64,000 nucleotides of DNA, taken from NCBI RefSeq assembly GCF_022539505.1, contig NC_061514.1, forward strand, positions 340,488,644 to 340,552,643, written 5' to 3'. The notes beneath the pieces are model-generated. The model did not search any database and had not been told where the DNA came from. It worked only from the letters and a program-made list of their open reading frames with translations. The position numbers were made by a program, and so were the translations under genes. This document shows positions 22,475 through 34,137 of the stretch, piece by piece. Source of the DNA: Lolium rigidum (lineage: Eukaryota; Streptophyta; Magnoliopsida; Poales; Poaceae). How positions within the stretch are numbered: position 1 is the stretch's first letter; each line of letters opens with the position of its first letter.

Positions 22475-22639
22475 TTGATCCGCGCATACACCGGGGAGGA
22501 TGACCTTCTCAGAGTAACCCGCCACGACTTTCCTGCGGATTCTCTCAAGAGGAGAATCAAAACACTTGTGAAGATTGGCCGGGGCCAACCTGTCCCGGAG
22601 TTAATAAAAGATATCAAGACAAACGACCAGTGTCCTCCG
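22475..22639 (+). pseudogene. Putative gypsy-type transposon protein, exon 1 part 3
   Basis: Third part of gene D, in frame with 15389-15695 once element 2 and one TSD copy are removed. It encodes LIRAYTGEDDLLRVTRHDF and a following basic helix; this region aligns by eye with the minus-strand relative E at about 30590-30760 (LWMYAG.EDVDRI). It ends at a canonical splice donor GTAAGC (22640) in phase 0. Exon 1 in total is 677+307+165 = 1,149 bases, 383 codons without a stop. Confidence 0.75.
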
Positions 22640-25600
22640 GTAAGCGCTAGTACCTTTGTCATTCTTAACTTCTCATATTTTCGATGTGTTCTAAGTTACT
22701 CTCAATTTCTGTAACATCCCTAGTTTTCAAAATACAAAAACCTGCATGCATTCATGGCATCTTTGCATTTGTATTTATACACATAAAATGATAAGCATAA
22801 TATGAAACAACTATAGCTTTATACACTAATATAAAACTCTTATTTTCCCTACCATGCTCTTTTGGGTCAAAACCTTGTTCTGTGTTGTCTAAAACAAAGC
22901 CCTAAATTTTACAAAAAGTTAGAAACTGGTTTGAACCTTTTTGGTTTCCTAAAACAAAAATTATGAAGAAAACAGTAAAAAGAAAAGGAAAAACAAAAAG
23001 AACAAAGAAAAAGAAGAGAACGGATCGGACTGACCGAACTGGGCCAGCCCAACCGCATCGGCCCACCCACGGCGGCAAACCAGCCCACACCCGAACCGCC
23101 TCTCTCTCTCTCTCTTTCCTTTCTGTTTCTCTCACCGACAGGTGGGGCCCACCCATCAGCGGGGCCCACTATCAGCGTCGTCCCAAACCTCGGATCGTGT
23201 CCGACCCGGACACTGCTGCCGCCGCCGTCGCCCTAACCCTAGATGGGCACGGATAAATCTCCGCCGTCCGAGCCCCCTCGACGTCCGTGCCCTCCCCCTA
23301 TATATACCCCTGGACCCCCGCGTTCTTTTTCCCCAAGTCGCTCCCGCTGCCGCGCCGCCAGACGACGGCAATCTCTCGCCGGAGTTCCGCGCCTGCCGCC
23401 GCCTCCAGCCAAGCTTCGCCGCCGCCCTAGCCCCCCATCTGACGCGTCGCCGTCACCAATTGCATCGCCGCGCGCCGCCGCACCCCGTAGCCATCTTCGC
23501 CGCCGCCAGACACCGCCGTAGCCGCCGCGCCGTCGCCTACTGCCGCCTCGTCGACCACGTCGCCGCCGGCCAGGTAAGCCCGACCCCTTTTCCTTTTTCT
23601 TTTTTTTTTCTTCTTTTTCGCTCGCGCCGTCCGATCTAGATCCAGTGGCCCAGATTAGAAGCCAGTACCGAGTATAACTTGTAAATTCAATATAAAATTA
23701 TCCACTGGGCCAAATTTTACAAATTTTATGTTTTGAGAAAGCTTACAATCTGTAGTACACGTTCATGAAATAATATAGTATAGGTACTGTGTTAGATTTC
23801 GTAGCAAAATTCAAATAGAGAAGTAGACAAGATTACACTATAAAAATTGTATACAATAATCTACTGGCCCAAATTTTATGATTTTGTACTTTCTGGAATC
23901 CTCAGATCTTGTACTTCAGCATGGAATAAGAATCGTACAACTTTGATACGTGCACAAACTTGCTTTAGTAAAATCTATTCAAATCAGTAATTTGACGATA
24001 ATTCAAATTCTATAAATTATTTTTGTATATTTCCAATTGCTCTACTCTTGTATTACTGTAACCTATCCAGGGAAAATCAAGTTTATATTTTACTAACATA
24101 AATCTTGCGGTAGCTAATTAATAGGATTGTATATGTTAAGTAGATACCCAGTTAATGTTTTTCTAAATCAAATTAAATTTCCAGAAAACTTTATTAACAT
24201 TGTACATATCATAGAACACCTAATACAACACCTACACCCTACATCTCTTGTGAAATTAATCGGTGCATATCATGCATGCATACATGTCTATGATTGTTCA
24301 TATTGAATGTTTGTTTATTTTTGTTTTTGCTTGCTTGTTTAGATTGTGAAGGAGGTCAAGGTTACTCTTGTGATTGCTGTGATTGTGCGGGTTGCTTTGA
24401 TCAAGGCAAGTGACATTCAAGTCCTATCTATTTTATATTATGCATTAGTGATTTAAACTAGAATGCATGATAGAGTTTTGTTTTCAAAAATTATGCTATG
24501 CTTATCAATCCTAGTAGTGTGTAGCCACCCATGAACCCTTGCTAGGATACTTAGTTTGCCTAGCAATAACAAAATACCACTGCAGTTTTGATTATTCTGG
24601 ATTGTGAGTATTGAGAATTAAAATTAACGACTTTAATGAATCACCTGGGTGGATTGGTTGTGTGGTGGGCGGCTGCTCAGGGCTCCGACCCTGGGGAACC
24701 AGTGGCAGGTGGGTACCTGAGAGCACGCAGTTGAATAGTGGTTGCCCTAGACTGCACCTCTGGTCTTCACCAGGGGATCATGCGGGGGTTTATTATCTTT
24801 AATGGTTTTAAGCCTGTGGGTTTCACTTGTGGATGGCCACCCAGGATTAAAGAGATTAATATGTCGTCCATGTTTTAGATAGCTTCCAGTGCAACCTTAT
24901 GGTATTATGGGCTCTGCCGGGATTAAGTAAGTTGTGAGGTCCAACTTGTCAGCTAGAGAGTGGGTGGAGGCGACGACCAAGGGAACGAGTCTAGCTAGTA
25001 TGGTTGAAACCTTCTTCTGAAAGATCTTGTCTCATTCTTCTGAAGGGTGGGTCGTAAGGTGAAAGTGCACAACCTCTCGAGAGTTAAACCTAAGATCTTA
25101 ACCGTATCCCCAGTTATGGACAATTTGAGCTTTCTAGGCAGGGAATGTACGGAAGAATCTCATCACCTTTTCTGAATGAGTTAAAATTTGAGTAGCAACT
25201 GTCGGATAGTACATGGGAGATGTAACCATGATATTGTTTATGACATCATTACAAGTTTTGTAAAATGTTTTGTTTTGAATAAAATGTAGGATAAAATTGG
25301 CTTTATGCAAATTTGCCTAAACTCCACTAGCCAAATATCATGTAGATAGTCATGCCCAAAACTGCCACCATATAAGTGTCATTTGCCAGTACATTATTGT
25401 ACTGACCTCCATTCGTGGGGCTGCATATTCAAACGTGCAGGTTCATCTGAGGAGGATTAGTAGTTAGGATCTCGAGTCTACATTCCAACATGTCTGCCTG
25501 TGGCGCATGAAGATGATGGAGGCTCATTGAAGTTATTTCCATTGTGTTTGCTTTGAACATTTATATTTGAGCTAGTCAATGTGAATATGCAATTTGTAAG

Positions 25601-25762
25601 ACTTTATTTTATCTCCTGTGGATCTACGTTGTAGTAAATTTGATACTATTGCTATGATTACTACATTTGAAATGTGTGTGCTATCAGTGATCCCGGGGAT
25701 AGCACTATACACAGGTATCTTGCCTTTATTTAAAAGGTAGGGTGCTACAATTTCTTTTCCAG
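22640..25762 (+). other. Intron of gene D containing a 3-kb solo LTR
   Basis: The donor GTAAGC at 22640 and the acceptor TTTTCCAG ending at 25762 bracket 22640-22709 plus 25755-25762. Without the inserted LTR and one TSD copy the native intron is 78 bases, a usual size for a short plant intron. Confidence 0.65.
22710..25749. mobile_element. Long solo LTR (3,040 bases)
   Basis: The sequence starts TGTAACATCCC and ends GGGTGCTACA, imperfect inverted repeats with TG and CA ends, and is flanked by the 5-base TSD ATTTC (22705-22709 and 25750-25754). There is no second LTR, primer site or pol, so it is best read as a solo LTR of a long-LTR gypsy family (RIRE3/RIRE8- or Sukkula-like by size and ends). 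It contains a GC-rich promoter-like region: TATA at about 23299-23307 (CTATATATACC), then a Pro/Arg/Ala-coding leader and a splice donor CAGGTAAGC near 23571-23579, suggesting plus orientation. Confidence 0.8.
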
Positions 25763-26055
25763 CTCGATACTTTGGCGGAGGAAGACTTCCGCAACATATT
25801 CAGAGTCCCGAGGAGGATCCGGAGGATGACGATGAGGAAGAGGAGCAAACACCCCGAAAGGCTGCCCCTCGACCTACTAAGCCTCCCCGCGCCAAAGCTT
25901 CCGGCTCCGAAGCCGGAGCTAGCGGCGAGGCCTCCGCCAAGAAGGCCAAAGTTGTGAAGCCACCTCCGCTGGATTCCAGGAAGGCGGAGCTTGAGCGCAT
26001 TAAACTGCTGACAACAGCAGGAAAACGAGGATGGGTGACCGAGCGGAAAGGTTGA
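25763..26055 (+). pseudogene. Putative gypsy-type transposon protein, exon 2 (frameshifted, truncated)
   Basis: The exon opens in phase 0 with LDTLAEEDFRNI, continuing exon 1. A frameshift near 25798-25812 moves the plausible coding frame to one that encodes an acidic run (EEDPEDDDEEEEQ) followed by a Lys/Pro/Ala-rich stretch and DSRKAELERIKLL, then a stop at about 26055. Acidic plus basic low-complexity linkers are typical of this protein family. A CACTA-type element begins at the same point, so the natural C-terminus is missing. Confidence 0.6.
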
Positions 26056-26409
26056 CCACTAGTAAGTAATTTGACTAGAGATTAAGTGTAGTTAAAAACT
26101 AGACTTGTGAAATAACCGAAATACTAAAAATTCCGGAAAAAAATAGAAAAAACAGGAAGTGGAAAAGAATTATAAAAAAATTGGATAAAAAATAGACGAA
26201 ATAGTCTTTAGTCCCGGTTGGTTCCAAACCAGGACTAAAAGTCCCTCGCCCCAACGCGCGTCCGCAACCCACGTGGAGGCCATTTAGTCCGGTTCGCAGC
26301 ACAACCGGAACTAAAGGGAGGACCTTTAGTCCCGATTGCGCAATCCTAGTTGCAAAACAGGGACTAAAGGTCCTTGCAAACCTGTACTAAAACACCATAT
26401 TCTACTAGT
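26055..26409. mobile_element. Small CACTA-type element with three stem-loops
   Basis: The left end CACTAGTAAG and right end TTCTACTAGT resemble CACTA termini, although the final base and a 3-bp TSD are not clean. The right half holds three successive inverted repeats built on TTTAGTCCCGGTT/AACCGGGACTAAA motifs (26207-26240, 26283-26315, 26323-26370), the subterminal pattern of grass CACTA-derived MITEs that produce small RNAs. Confidence 0.55.
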
Positions 26410-26641
26410 TAGGAGAACGCAAATGGTTTTATCTAGGATGATATTTAATTAGGTAACAGTCAGCCCCTAATCTAGGAGATCGTTCAAATTAAGCCTGGCC
26501 GGTGAGTACTGCATCTAACGGGTGCATGGCACTGTTGTCTGCTGATAGCCTAGCCGAAGTACCTCCTTGTAATTTTTCCTTTGTTTCTGGACCTTTCTGT
26601 AAATTCGGAGAATTAATATATCATCCCTTTCGCAAAAAAAG
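26410..26641 (+). mobile_element. Possible LINE 3' end
   Basis: Sequence ending with a short A run (CGCAAAAAAAG near 26631) after a TTAATATATC stretch resembles the 3' tail of grass LINEs. No ORF is visible, so the call is weak. Confidence 0.3.
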
Positions 26642-27914
26642 AAGTACCTGAAGTATTTCTTCCGCCTCACGCAATATTTATGAGTTGTAAACGAATCTTA
26701 TGTTAGCAGCCGGAGGAATCTCCCTGTCTTCCACATCTGTCGGCCCTGCCTAGGTGAGCTGTAGCATGCAGAGATGTCAACATGTTCACATTTATATCAC
26801 ATTCTATGTTTTCACACAAGTATCGTGAAAAAACATTTACTACTTTCCCTGCAAAAAAAAAGAATAATATCATATTGATCCATCTTTTCGATTCCAACAT
26901 GACATTTTATGGATATTTCTTTTTTGTTTTTACACACGTCACATATAATATTTTTCAAGTAAACTTGTTTACGAACATAAAATGTCACATGAAATTTCTT
27001 TCAATTTTTATTAACATTTTAAATTTGCAGCCAAAACAACATCTCCTGGTAGTGATGGGTAATAATGCTTGTACCTTGTTTCCCAACTAGCGTAACAGAT
27101 ATACTGCAAGCAAAGTTCATATATAAGAGAGCAATTCGCCGGTAAGTTCATGGGAGCTAGCCATATTGTCTCTAAAACATCAACCCACTTTACTATGCGA
27201 ACTAGTTTTAAAATACCTTAGTATTGTTGGTGTGTGTCGATCTTCTAGTCGTACCAAATTTATAGGCAATGTAGACTTTTATATCACTACTTCCATCTCT
27301 CAAAAAAATTACAAATGCACAATTAATCATAGAATTCAAATCTACAAAGATGTCAATATGTTCGAATTTTACAATGTACAAACATTATATATAGATAGAT
27401 AACGATTTATGATTATACAGGCCTCATGTTTATATCTTTTTATGTATACTTTTGAAAGAGTGTAAATATTGGCTCTAATCGCAAAAACTAATGGACATGC
27501 TACCTCTGAAGTGTTAAGAGCTGACATGTTCATGCGTGACTGAATTCAATTATCTGCAGGTTTGGTGAATATAACGCGACAAGACGATTCCCCGGCTGCT
27601 AGTGAATATGCTAGGAGTTGTTAACCTCCGCGTGATGGGATCTAGATTGCCGACATTGGCTGTGGGCATTTTCAAGTCGTCTATCGGATTCCATAAGACC
27701 ATAAGTGTACCTTGTTTCTTGACTCAACCTATGTTTTCTGACAAAAAAAAAACAAACCACGTAGATGGAGCTTAGTGTTTTGTTTATTTGCAAGATTCCA
27801 TTACATCGAGATTGCTTGTCTCATGCAGAGCAATATGGATTCTGCAGCATGCATGAAATAACATTTACGAATCACTTTCTAAAATTGCTACAACATCGGC
27901 CTTATGTCGTAAGT
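26642..27914. other. AT-rich spacer, nothing recognised
   Basis: No repeat termini, RNA gene or convincing ORF. Several A-homopolymers occur (for example 26852-26860, 27744-27752). Confidence 0.4.
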
Positions 27915-29030
27915 TTTTTTAAATAAATGAACATAGCCCCAGCTTCTGCATCCAAAGGATGCACACAACTATTTGCTTCATTAAATTATTCTCAATGCCT
28001 TACAAGGGGAATACAAAGATCAACTTGAAGCCACCTTCCCAGCGACAACTCGCTATACCTACGATCAAGAGGTGACCAAGAACAAGGCCATACTCCCTGA
28101 TAATACACCAACGCACATCATCCAAAAAAGCAAAACCATGAGGGTGTGCCATTGCAGACGTCGCAGAGTTTGCAACCGCCATCTATCTCGAACCCATCTC
28201 CAAGTGAGATCAACGCATTGACCGCGCCAGGCCTGCCTTCGATGTCACCATGACGCCAGACAGCTCCACCATCCTGCACGCGTCCAGCAGTCCTCGCCCG
28301 TCTTCGATTCCCCGCAGCTCCACGCCGCTGAGAATCATCGACGACAACGTGGTAGATGAACACCACTCCACCAAGATCCACCTCTATCCAGCCGCTACTC
28401 CAAAAACGATGCTCCAAGAGGTAGCGTGATCCAGGGAGCGCCGTCATCGTCTGATCCAGGCTGGATCTTGGGTTTCCCCCGGAGCAGCACGAGTGAGTAA
28501 CCGAAGACTGCGACGACGATGCCTTCAATAAGGAAGCGACGCTGAACACCACCATCGCCCGCCAATCGCCGTGGCACGGTTTTCACCGACAGCCACGAGT
28601 TCCCAACTCGGCGAGAGCAAGCGGAGAGGCCAGCCAAGATGATGCCTTCGCAAAGGAACGACGCCAATATCCGCCGCCATCATCCACCAAGAACCAAGTC
28701 AAGGCATGGTTTTCACCCCTGGCCCCTTCACCGCTGGCTCGTCGTCGACTAGATCTTCATCGCCGGAGTCGACGGGTCATGTGATCCACCACCCTAGCAC
28801 CGAGCCGACCTCCTCCGGCGAAGAAAGAAGCCACCACCAGCAAACCCGGATCAGCCCGGGCATCCTCGGCGAAGCAGAGGTGCCTGAGGAAGATTGCCCG
28901 TAGGAGCACCCCACTCCGGTCGCCGCCACTCCGCTCCACCGCCACTTGAAATGGGGGGGGGGGGGGTCGCCACCGCGCCCCCGATCTCCTGGCGGAGGGA
29001 AGATTGTCATAAGTTTTGCGTTGATATATA
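27915..29030 (-). mobile_element. Possible non-autonomous non-LTR retroposon
   Basis: Read on the minus strand a GC-rich body (28150-28990) ends in an AT-rich 3' region containing GTGTGCATCCTTTGGATGCA and a terminal A run (T run at 27914-27920 on plus), resembling the 3' ends of grass LINE-derived retroposons. Overlapping frames (28118-28555, 28395-28667) are open but show no endonuclease or reverse-transcriptase motif. A 14-base G run lies at 28953-28966. Confidence 0.35.
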
Positions 29031-29479
29031 TACTTGTCGACAAATAATATCTCGTGGGGTTGCGGCATCGTTAACAGTCTTACTATCAACCATCTTAAGC
29101 TATCTCAATTGACGTGAACATTATTTCATTCATCTCCTTATGCAATAAAATGGTTCATTTATCCAGAATTGTTTTCAGTATTAATAAGGCCCTAGTAATT
29201 TGATCATATTTTTATGAGCACAGCTAAGCATATGATATCTACCCAATTTCCTGTCCAATATAATTATGAATGTGTAGAGGGCATAATAGTACCAAAGTTG
29301 ACTAGGAAAATGGATTTTGGCCCTACCGGTTCTACCTATTAGAAAAGGAGAGGCCAGAACTATTTTACCGATCACTTAGCATATAGTATATATATAGTAG
29401 AAAATGATATCCAAGTTCGACAAATACAAATATGTGTATATAAAATATTGGTTCAACATGATCAAAGTTGGTGCTGGCC

Positions 29480-29870
29480 TGGCTCAGGAAGGTGTTCCAA
29501 ATTGACATAGGCATCCCTAATGGATCTGCCGAAGATGGTATACGGGGTTTACTGAAGGCCCATGACTCGAAGCATATAAAGCCCGGAAGCCCAATTAAGC
29601 GTCAGTTTGGAAAGATAGAGTTGTATTAGGAATAATGACTTGTAACTATTACGGGACGAACTCAAAGAGTATCCCAATGTTTGTAACTTGTACATCACTA
29701 AACCCTCGGCTCCGCCTCCTATATAAGGGGGAGTCGAGGGAGAAAGAGAGGATCGATTCATTGTCAACATAACCCTAATATTCTAGCAGTTGAGTACTTT
29801 TTCGGCTGAAACCCTCGAGATCTACTTGCCCTCTACTTTCCATGAAACCTTCTAGTCTACAACTTGTAGG
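29480..29870 (+). repeat. Fragment of an LTR with promoter
   Basis: A plus-strand TATA box CTATATAAGG at 29719-29728 is followed by a GAGGGAGAAAGAGAGGA-type leader, as in LTR promoters of grass gypsy elements. The boundaries and partner LTR are not found. It is joined head-to-head with the minus-strand gene E. Confidence 0.45.
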
Positions 29871-31143
29871 CATTGACAACACAATCCTCGCTCTTTTTGG
29901 CGAGGAGGCTCGGGGGCTGGCGACAGGAATCGACACTTCCAAATCTTGTTGATGAGGAGGCGAGGTTTCCTCCGTTGCACGGCGAGCTTCCGAAAGAACT
30001 AAAGTATGCGACATGCTCATTGGAGCATTCACATTGGCAGTGGGTTCTTCTTCTTCCTCTTCGCCACTATCCACAAAATAATATGAGAATATTTACAAGA
30101 AATATATAAAAAAGAAAAAGGGGGCAGAGTAACTTACGAGCTAATGATGGCATCCTCATAAGGACAGAAGGCACCCTCTTTCTCGGGAGAAGCTTTCTCG
30201 GCAGGTGACCCGCTGGGTTTGGAGGTGCCGGAATCCTTGACTTCACCTCTCGTTCTATTGTTCCTTGGAGAAATAGTAGAAAGAGGAGAGCGCACTGATT
30301 CAGAAGCCTCTGATTCAGTTTCTTTCTCGGAGGAAGCCGCGGATTTGTTAGATGCAGCGACTTCACTCTGGAGACGAGTGGATTCTTGCGGGTCGTCCTG
30401 GACAATGGCTCGCTCTTCTACTTCTCCTATTTCGGGAAGGGGAGGAAGAGAAGTCAAGACTTGATGGTTCTGCAGGGACAAGTATATAGATGAATACATA
30501 AAACATAAACAATATAGAGCAGTCGAAAAAGCAAAGAGTAACTCGAAGGAAATATCATTTACCTTGGGAAGGGGGTGGCTGCCGCTGTATATGGCTCCAC
30601 CCGACAAGAGGTTGGAACCTCATCTTTCTTGCTCAGTGAAGAAAAGCGTCGAATACGCTTTTCCAGGTCCTTCACAGTAAGGTCCTTGAAAATGCGGTCA
30701 ACGTCTTCCTCGCCAGCATACATCCAAAGGGGGATTTTTGCGTGCCTGTAGCGGTTGCACCCTGATCCTAAGGAAGTATGCAGTAATCTGAATACCCGAC
30801 AGCTCTTTGCCGTGGGTATTTTGGAGTTGGTGGATGCGTTTCATCAGAGCGTCGGTAGCCGCTTTTTCTTCGGCAGAAGCTTCGGCGTCCCAGGACCGGC
30901 GTCTGATGATTTTTGCGGCACCGTCAAAAGGAGCAATGCCGTACTCCTGATTGCCGACATATTCGTCTTTGATGTACAACCACCTCTTGTGCCATCCTTG
31001 GACGGAATCAGGGAACTTGACATCAAAATAATCTACGTCGAAGCGGACACAAATTCACACGCCGCCTACATTGTAGACAACGCTGCGAGAGTTGTTGCGC
31101 CGGAGATAGAAGATACGTTTCCACAGGCCCCAATGGGGATGGG
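29775..31143 (-). pseudogene. Gene E: diverged minus-strand relative of gene D (gypsy-type transposon protein), truncated
   Basis: Three exons are visible: 30563-31143 (5' end lost at the insertion of element A), 30138-30469 and about 29775-30066. Introns are 30470-30562 (donor GTAAAT, acceptor TGCAG) and 30067-30137 (donor GTAAGT, acceptor GATAG). The product contains FDVKFPDSVQGWHKRWLYIKDEY, a VQPLQARKNPLWMYAG stretch homologous to the end of exon 1 of gene D, then acidic Ser/Glu-rich linkers (GEVEERAIVQDDPQES, GEEEEEEPT). An in-frame TGA near 31055-31057 interrupts the conserved VYNVGGV.ICVR segment, so it is a pseudogene. It shows the same exon organisation as D. Confidence 0.6.
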
Positions 31144-32223
31144 TGATACGTCTCAAACGTATCTATAATTTCTTATGTTCCATGCTACTTTTATGATGAT
31201 ACTCACATGTTTTATACACACTTTATGTCATTATTATGCATTTTCCGGCACTAACCTATTGACGAGATGCCGAAGAGCCGATTCTTGTTTTCTGCTGTTT
31301 TTGGTTTCGGAAATCCTACAAAGGAAATATTCTCGAAATTGGACGAAATCAACGCCCGTGGTCTTATTTTTCCACGAAGCTTCCAGAAGACTGAAGGGAT
31401 TACGAAGTGGGGCGACGGGGCGCCGACACCACAGGGCCGCGCGGCCTGGGTGGGGCCCGCGCCGCCCTATGGTGTGGGGCCCCCGCGCCGCCTCCAGCGC
31501 TGCCCTTCCGCCTACTTATAGCCTTTGTCGCGAAAACCCCAGTACCGAGAGCCACGATACGAAAAACCTTCCAGAGACGCCGCTGCCGCCAATCCCATCT
31601 CGGGGATTCAGGAGATCGCCTCCGGCACCCTGCCGGAGAGGGAAATCATCTTCCGGAGGACTCTTCATCGCCATGATCGCCTCCGGATTGATGTGTGAGT
31701 AGTTCACCCCTGGACTATGGGTCCATAGCAGTAGCTAGATGGTTGTCTTCTCCTCATTGTGCTATCATGTTAGATCTTGTGAGCTGCCTATCATGATCAA
31801 GATCATCTATTTGTAATGCTACATGTTGTGTTTGTTGGGATCCGATGAATATGGAATACTATGTCAAGTTGATTATCAATCTATCATATATGTGTTGTTT
31901 ATGTTCTTGCATGCTCTCCGTTGCTACTAGAGGCTCTGGCCAAGTTGATACTTGTGACTCCAAGAGGGAGTATTTATGCTCGATAGTGGGTTCATGCCTC
32001 CATTGAATCTGGGACAGTGATAGAAAGTTCTATGGTTGTGGATGTGCTGTTGCCACTAAGCATAAAACATCAATGCTTTGTCTAAGGATATTTGTGTTGA
32101 TTACATTACGCACCATACTTAATGCAATTGTCTGTTGTTTGCAACTTAATACTGGAAGGGGTTCGGATGATAACCTGAAGGTGGACTTTTTAGGCATAGA
32201 TGCATGCTGGATAGCGGTCTATG
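31144..32223 (+). mobile_element. Element A, 5' LTR part 1
   Basis: The LTR starts TGATACGTCTCAAACGTATC and is broken by element B after GGATAGCGGTCTATG. It carries the GC palindrome region (about 31435-31470), a TATA box CTTATAGCC (31515-31523) and the CTCCGGCA hairpin. The predicted left TSD is ATGGG (31139-31143), but the far end of A lies outside the window. The LTR resumes at 40362 in unit 1 and 58432 in unit 2. Confidence 0.85.
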
Positions 32224-33824
32224 TGATACGTCCCAAACGTATCTATAATTTCTTATATTCCATGCTACTTTTATGATGATACTCACATGTTTTATACACA
32301 TTATATGTCATTATTATGCATTTTCCGGCACTAACCTATTGACGAGATGCCGAAGAGCCGATTGTCTGTTTTCTCGCTGTTTTTGGTTTCGTAAATCCTA
32401 GTAAGGAAATATTCTCGGAATTGGACGAAATCAACGCCCATGGTCCTATTTTTGCACGAAGCTTCCGAAGTCCGAGGGAGAGACGAAGTGGGGCCACGAG
32501 GTGGCCGGACACCAGGGCGGCGCGGCTCGGGCCTTGGCCGCGCCGGCCTGTTGTGTGGGGCCCCGTGGCGCCTCTTGACCTGCCCTTCCGCCTACTTAAA
32601 TCCTCCGTCGCGAAACCCCCAAGCACGAGAGCCACGATACGGAAAACCTACGGAGACGCCGCCGCCGCCAATCCCATCTCGGGGGATTCAGGAGATCGCC
32701 TCCGGCACCCTGCCGGAAAGGGGAATCATCTCCCGGAGGTCTCTTCATCGCCATGATCGCCTCCGGATCGATGTGTGAGTAGTTCACCCCTGGACTATGG
32801 GTCCATAGCAGTAGCTAGATGGTCATCTTCTCCTCATTTTGCTATCATGTTAGATCTTGTGAGCTGCCTATCATGATCAAGATCATCTATCTGTAATCCT
32901 ACATGTTGTGTTTGTTGGGATCCGATGAATATTGAATACTATGTCAAGTTGATTATCAATCTATCATATATGTTATTTATGTTCTTGCATGCTCTCCGTT
33001 GCTAGTAGAGGCTCGGCCAAGTTGATACTTGTGACTCCAAGAGGGAGTATTTATGCTCGATAGTGGGTTCATGCCTCTATTAAATCTGGGACGAGTGACG
33101 TAAAGTTCTAAGGTTGTGGATGTGCTTGTTGCCACTAGGGATAAAACATCGATGTTTTGTCCGAGGATATTTGTGTTGATTACATTACGCACCATACTTA
33201 ATGCAATTGTCTCGTTGTTTACAACTTAATACTCGGAGGGGGTTCGGATGATAACCCGAAGGTGGACTTTTTAGGCATAGATGCATGCTGGATAGCGGTC
33301 TATGTACTTTGTCGTAATGCCCCGATTAAATCTCATAGTACTCATCATGATATATGTATGTGCATTGTTATGCCTTCTTTATTTGTCAATTGCCCAACCG
33401 TAATTTGTTCACCCAACATCTCGCTATCTTATGGGAGAGACAACGCTAGTGAACCGTGGACCCCGGTCCTATTCTTTACATCCGAAATACAATCCGCTGC
33501 AATTGTTCTTTACTCGTTCTTCGCAAACAACCATCATCATCCACACTATACATCTAATCCTTTGTTTACGAGCAAGCCGGTGAGATTGACAACCTCGCCG
33601 TTACGTTGGGGCAAAGTTCCGTGATTGTGTTGTGCAGGTTCCACGTTGGCGCCGGAATCCCTGGTGTTGCGCCGCACTACACTCCTCCGCCATCAACCTT
33701 CAACGTGCTTCTAGGCTCCTCCTGGTTCGATAAACCTTGGTTTCTTTCTGAGGGAAAACTTGCTACTGTACGCATCACACCTTCCTCTTGGGGTTCCCAA
33801 CGGACGTGTCGACTGCACGCATCA
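32224..33824 (+). repeat. Element B (unit 1), 5' LTR
   Basis: 1,601 bases, TGATACGTC to GCACGCATCA, with GC palindrome near 32517-32545 and TATA-like CTTAAATCC (about 32595). It is the left breakpoint of the duplication (33533). Confidence 0.9.
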
Positions 33825-33835
33825 AGCACTTTTTC

Positions 33836-33927
33836 TGGCGCCGTTGCCGGGGAACGAAGAAAAGTTACACCACAAAGATTTTCAACTCCCACGTCAACAG
33901 CACTTTTTCTGGCGCCGTTGCCGGGGA
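33836..33927 (+). other. Duplicated tRNA-Asp primer-binding site of element B
   Basis: TGGCGCCGTTGCCGGGGA occurs at 33836-33853 and again at 33910-33927, each preceded by GCACTTTTTC. The 74-base period indicates a tandem duplication of the primer site. Confidence 0.85.
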
Positions 33928-34137
33928 GATCAGGACACGCTGCAAGGGATTCTCCACTTCCAATCTCTTTACTTTGTTTTTGTCTTGCTTTGTTTTACTT
34001 TATTTACTACTTTGTTTGCTGCACTTATATCAAAAACACAAAAAAAAATTAGTTGCTAGCTTTACTTTATTTACTGTCTTGTTCTCTATATCAAAAACAC
34101 AAAAAAAAAATTAGTTACTTGCATTTACTTTATTTAG

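Noticed and set aside
22963..23639. Arg/Pro/Ala-rich ORFs in the 3-kb LTR
   Set aside because: They fall in the promoter and leader of an LTR; composition follows GC content.
28118..29043. Overlapping GC-rich minus-strand ORFs considered as a host gene
   Set aside because: No conserved domain, several frames equally open, and an A-tail-like end suggests a retroposon.
32421..32778. Arg/Pro-rich ORFs in LTRs of A, B and element 1 (also near 9759, 14879, 31175, 39013, 57036)
   Set aside because: They overlap the GC-rich LTR promoter on both strands, have no motif and change frame between copies.
33606..34114. ORFs spanning LTR end and primer site
   Set aside because: Read through LTR/primer-site/leader boundaries; no protein family.
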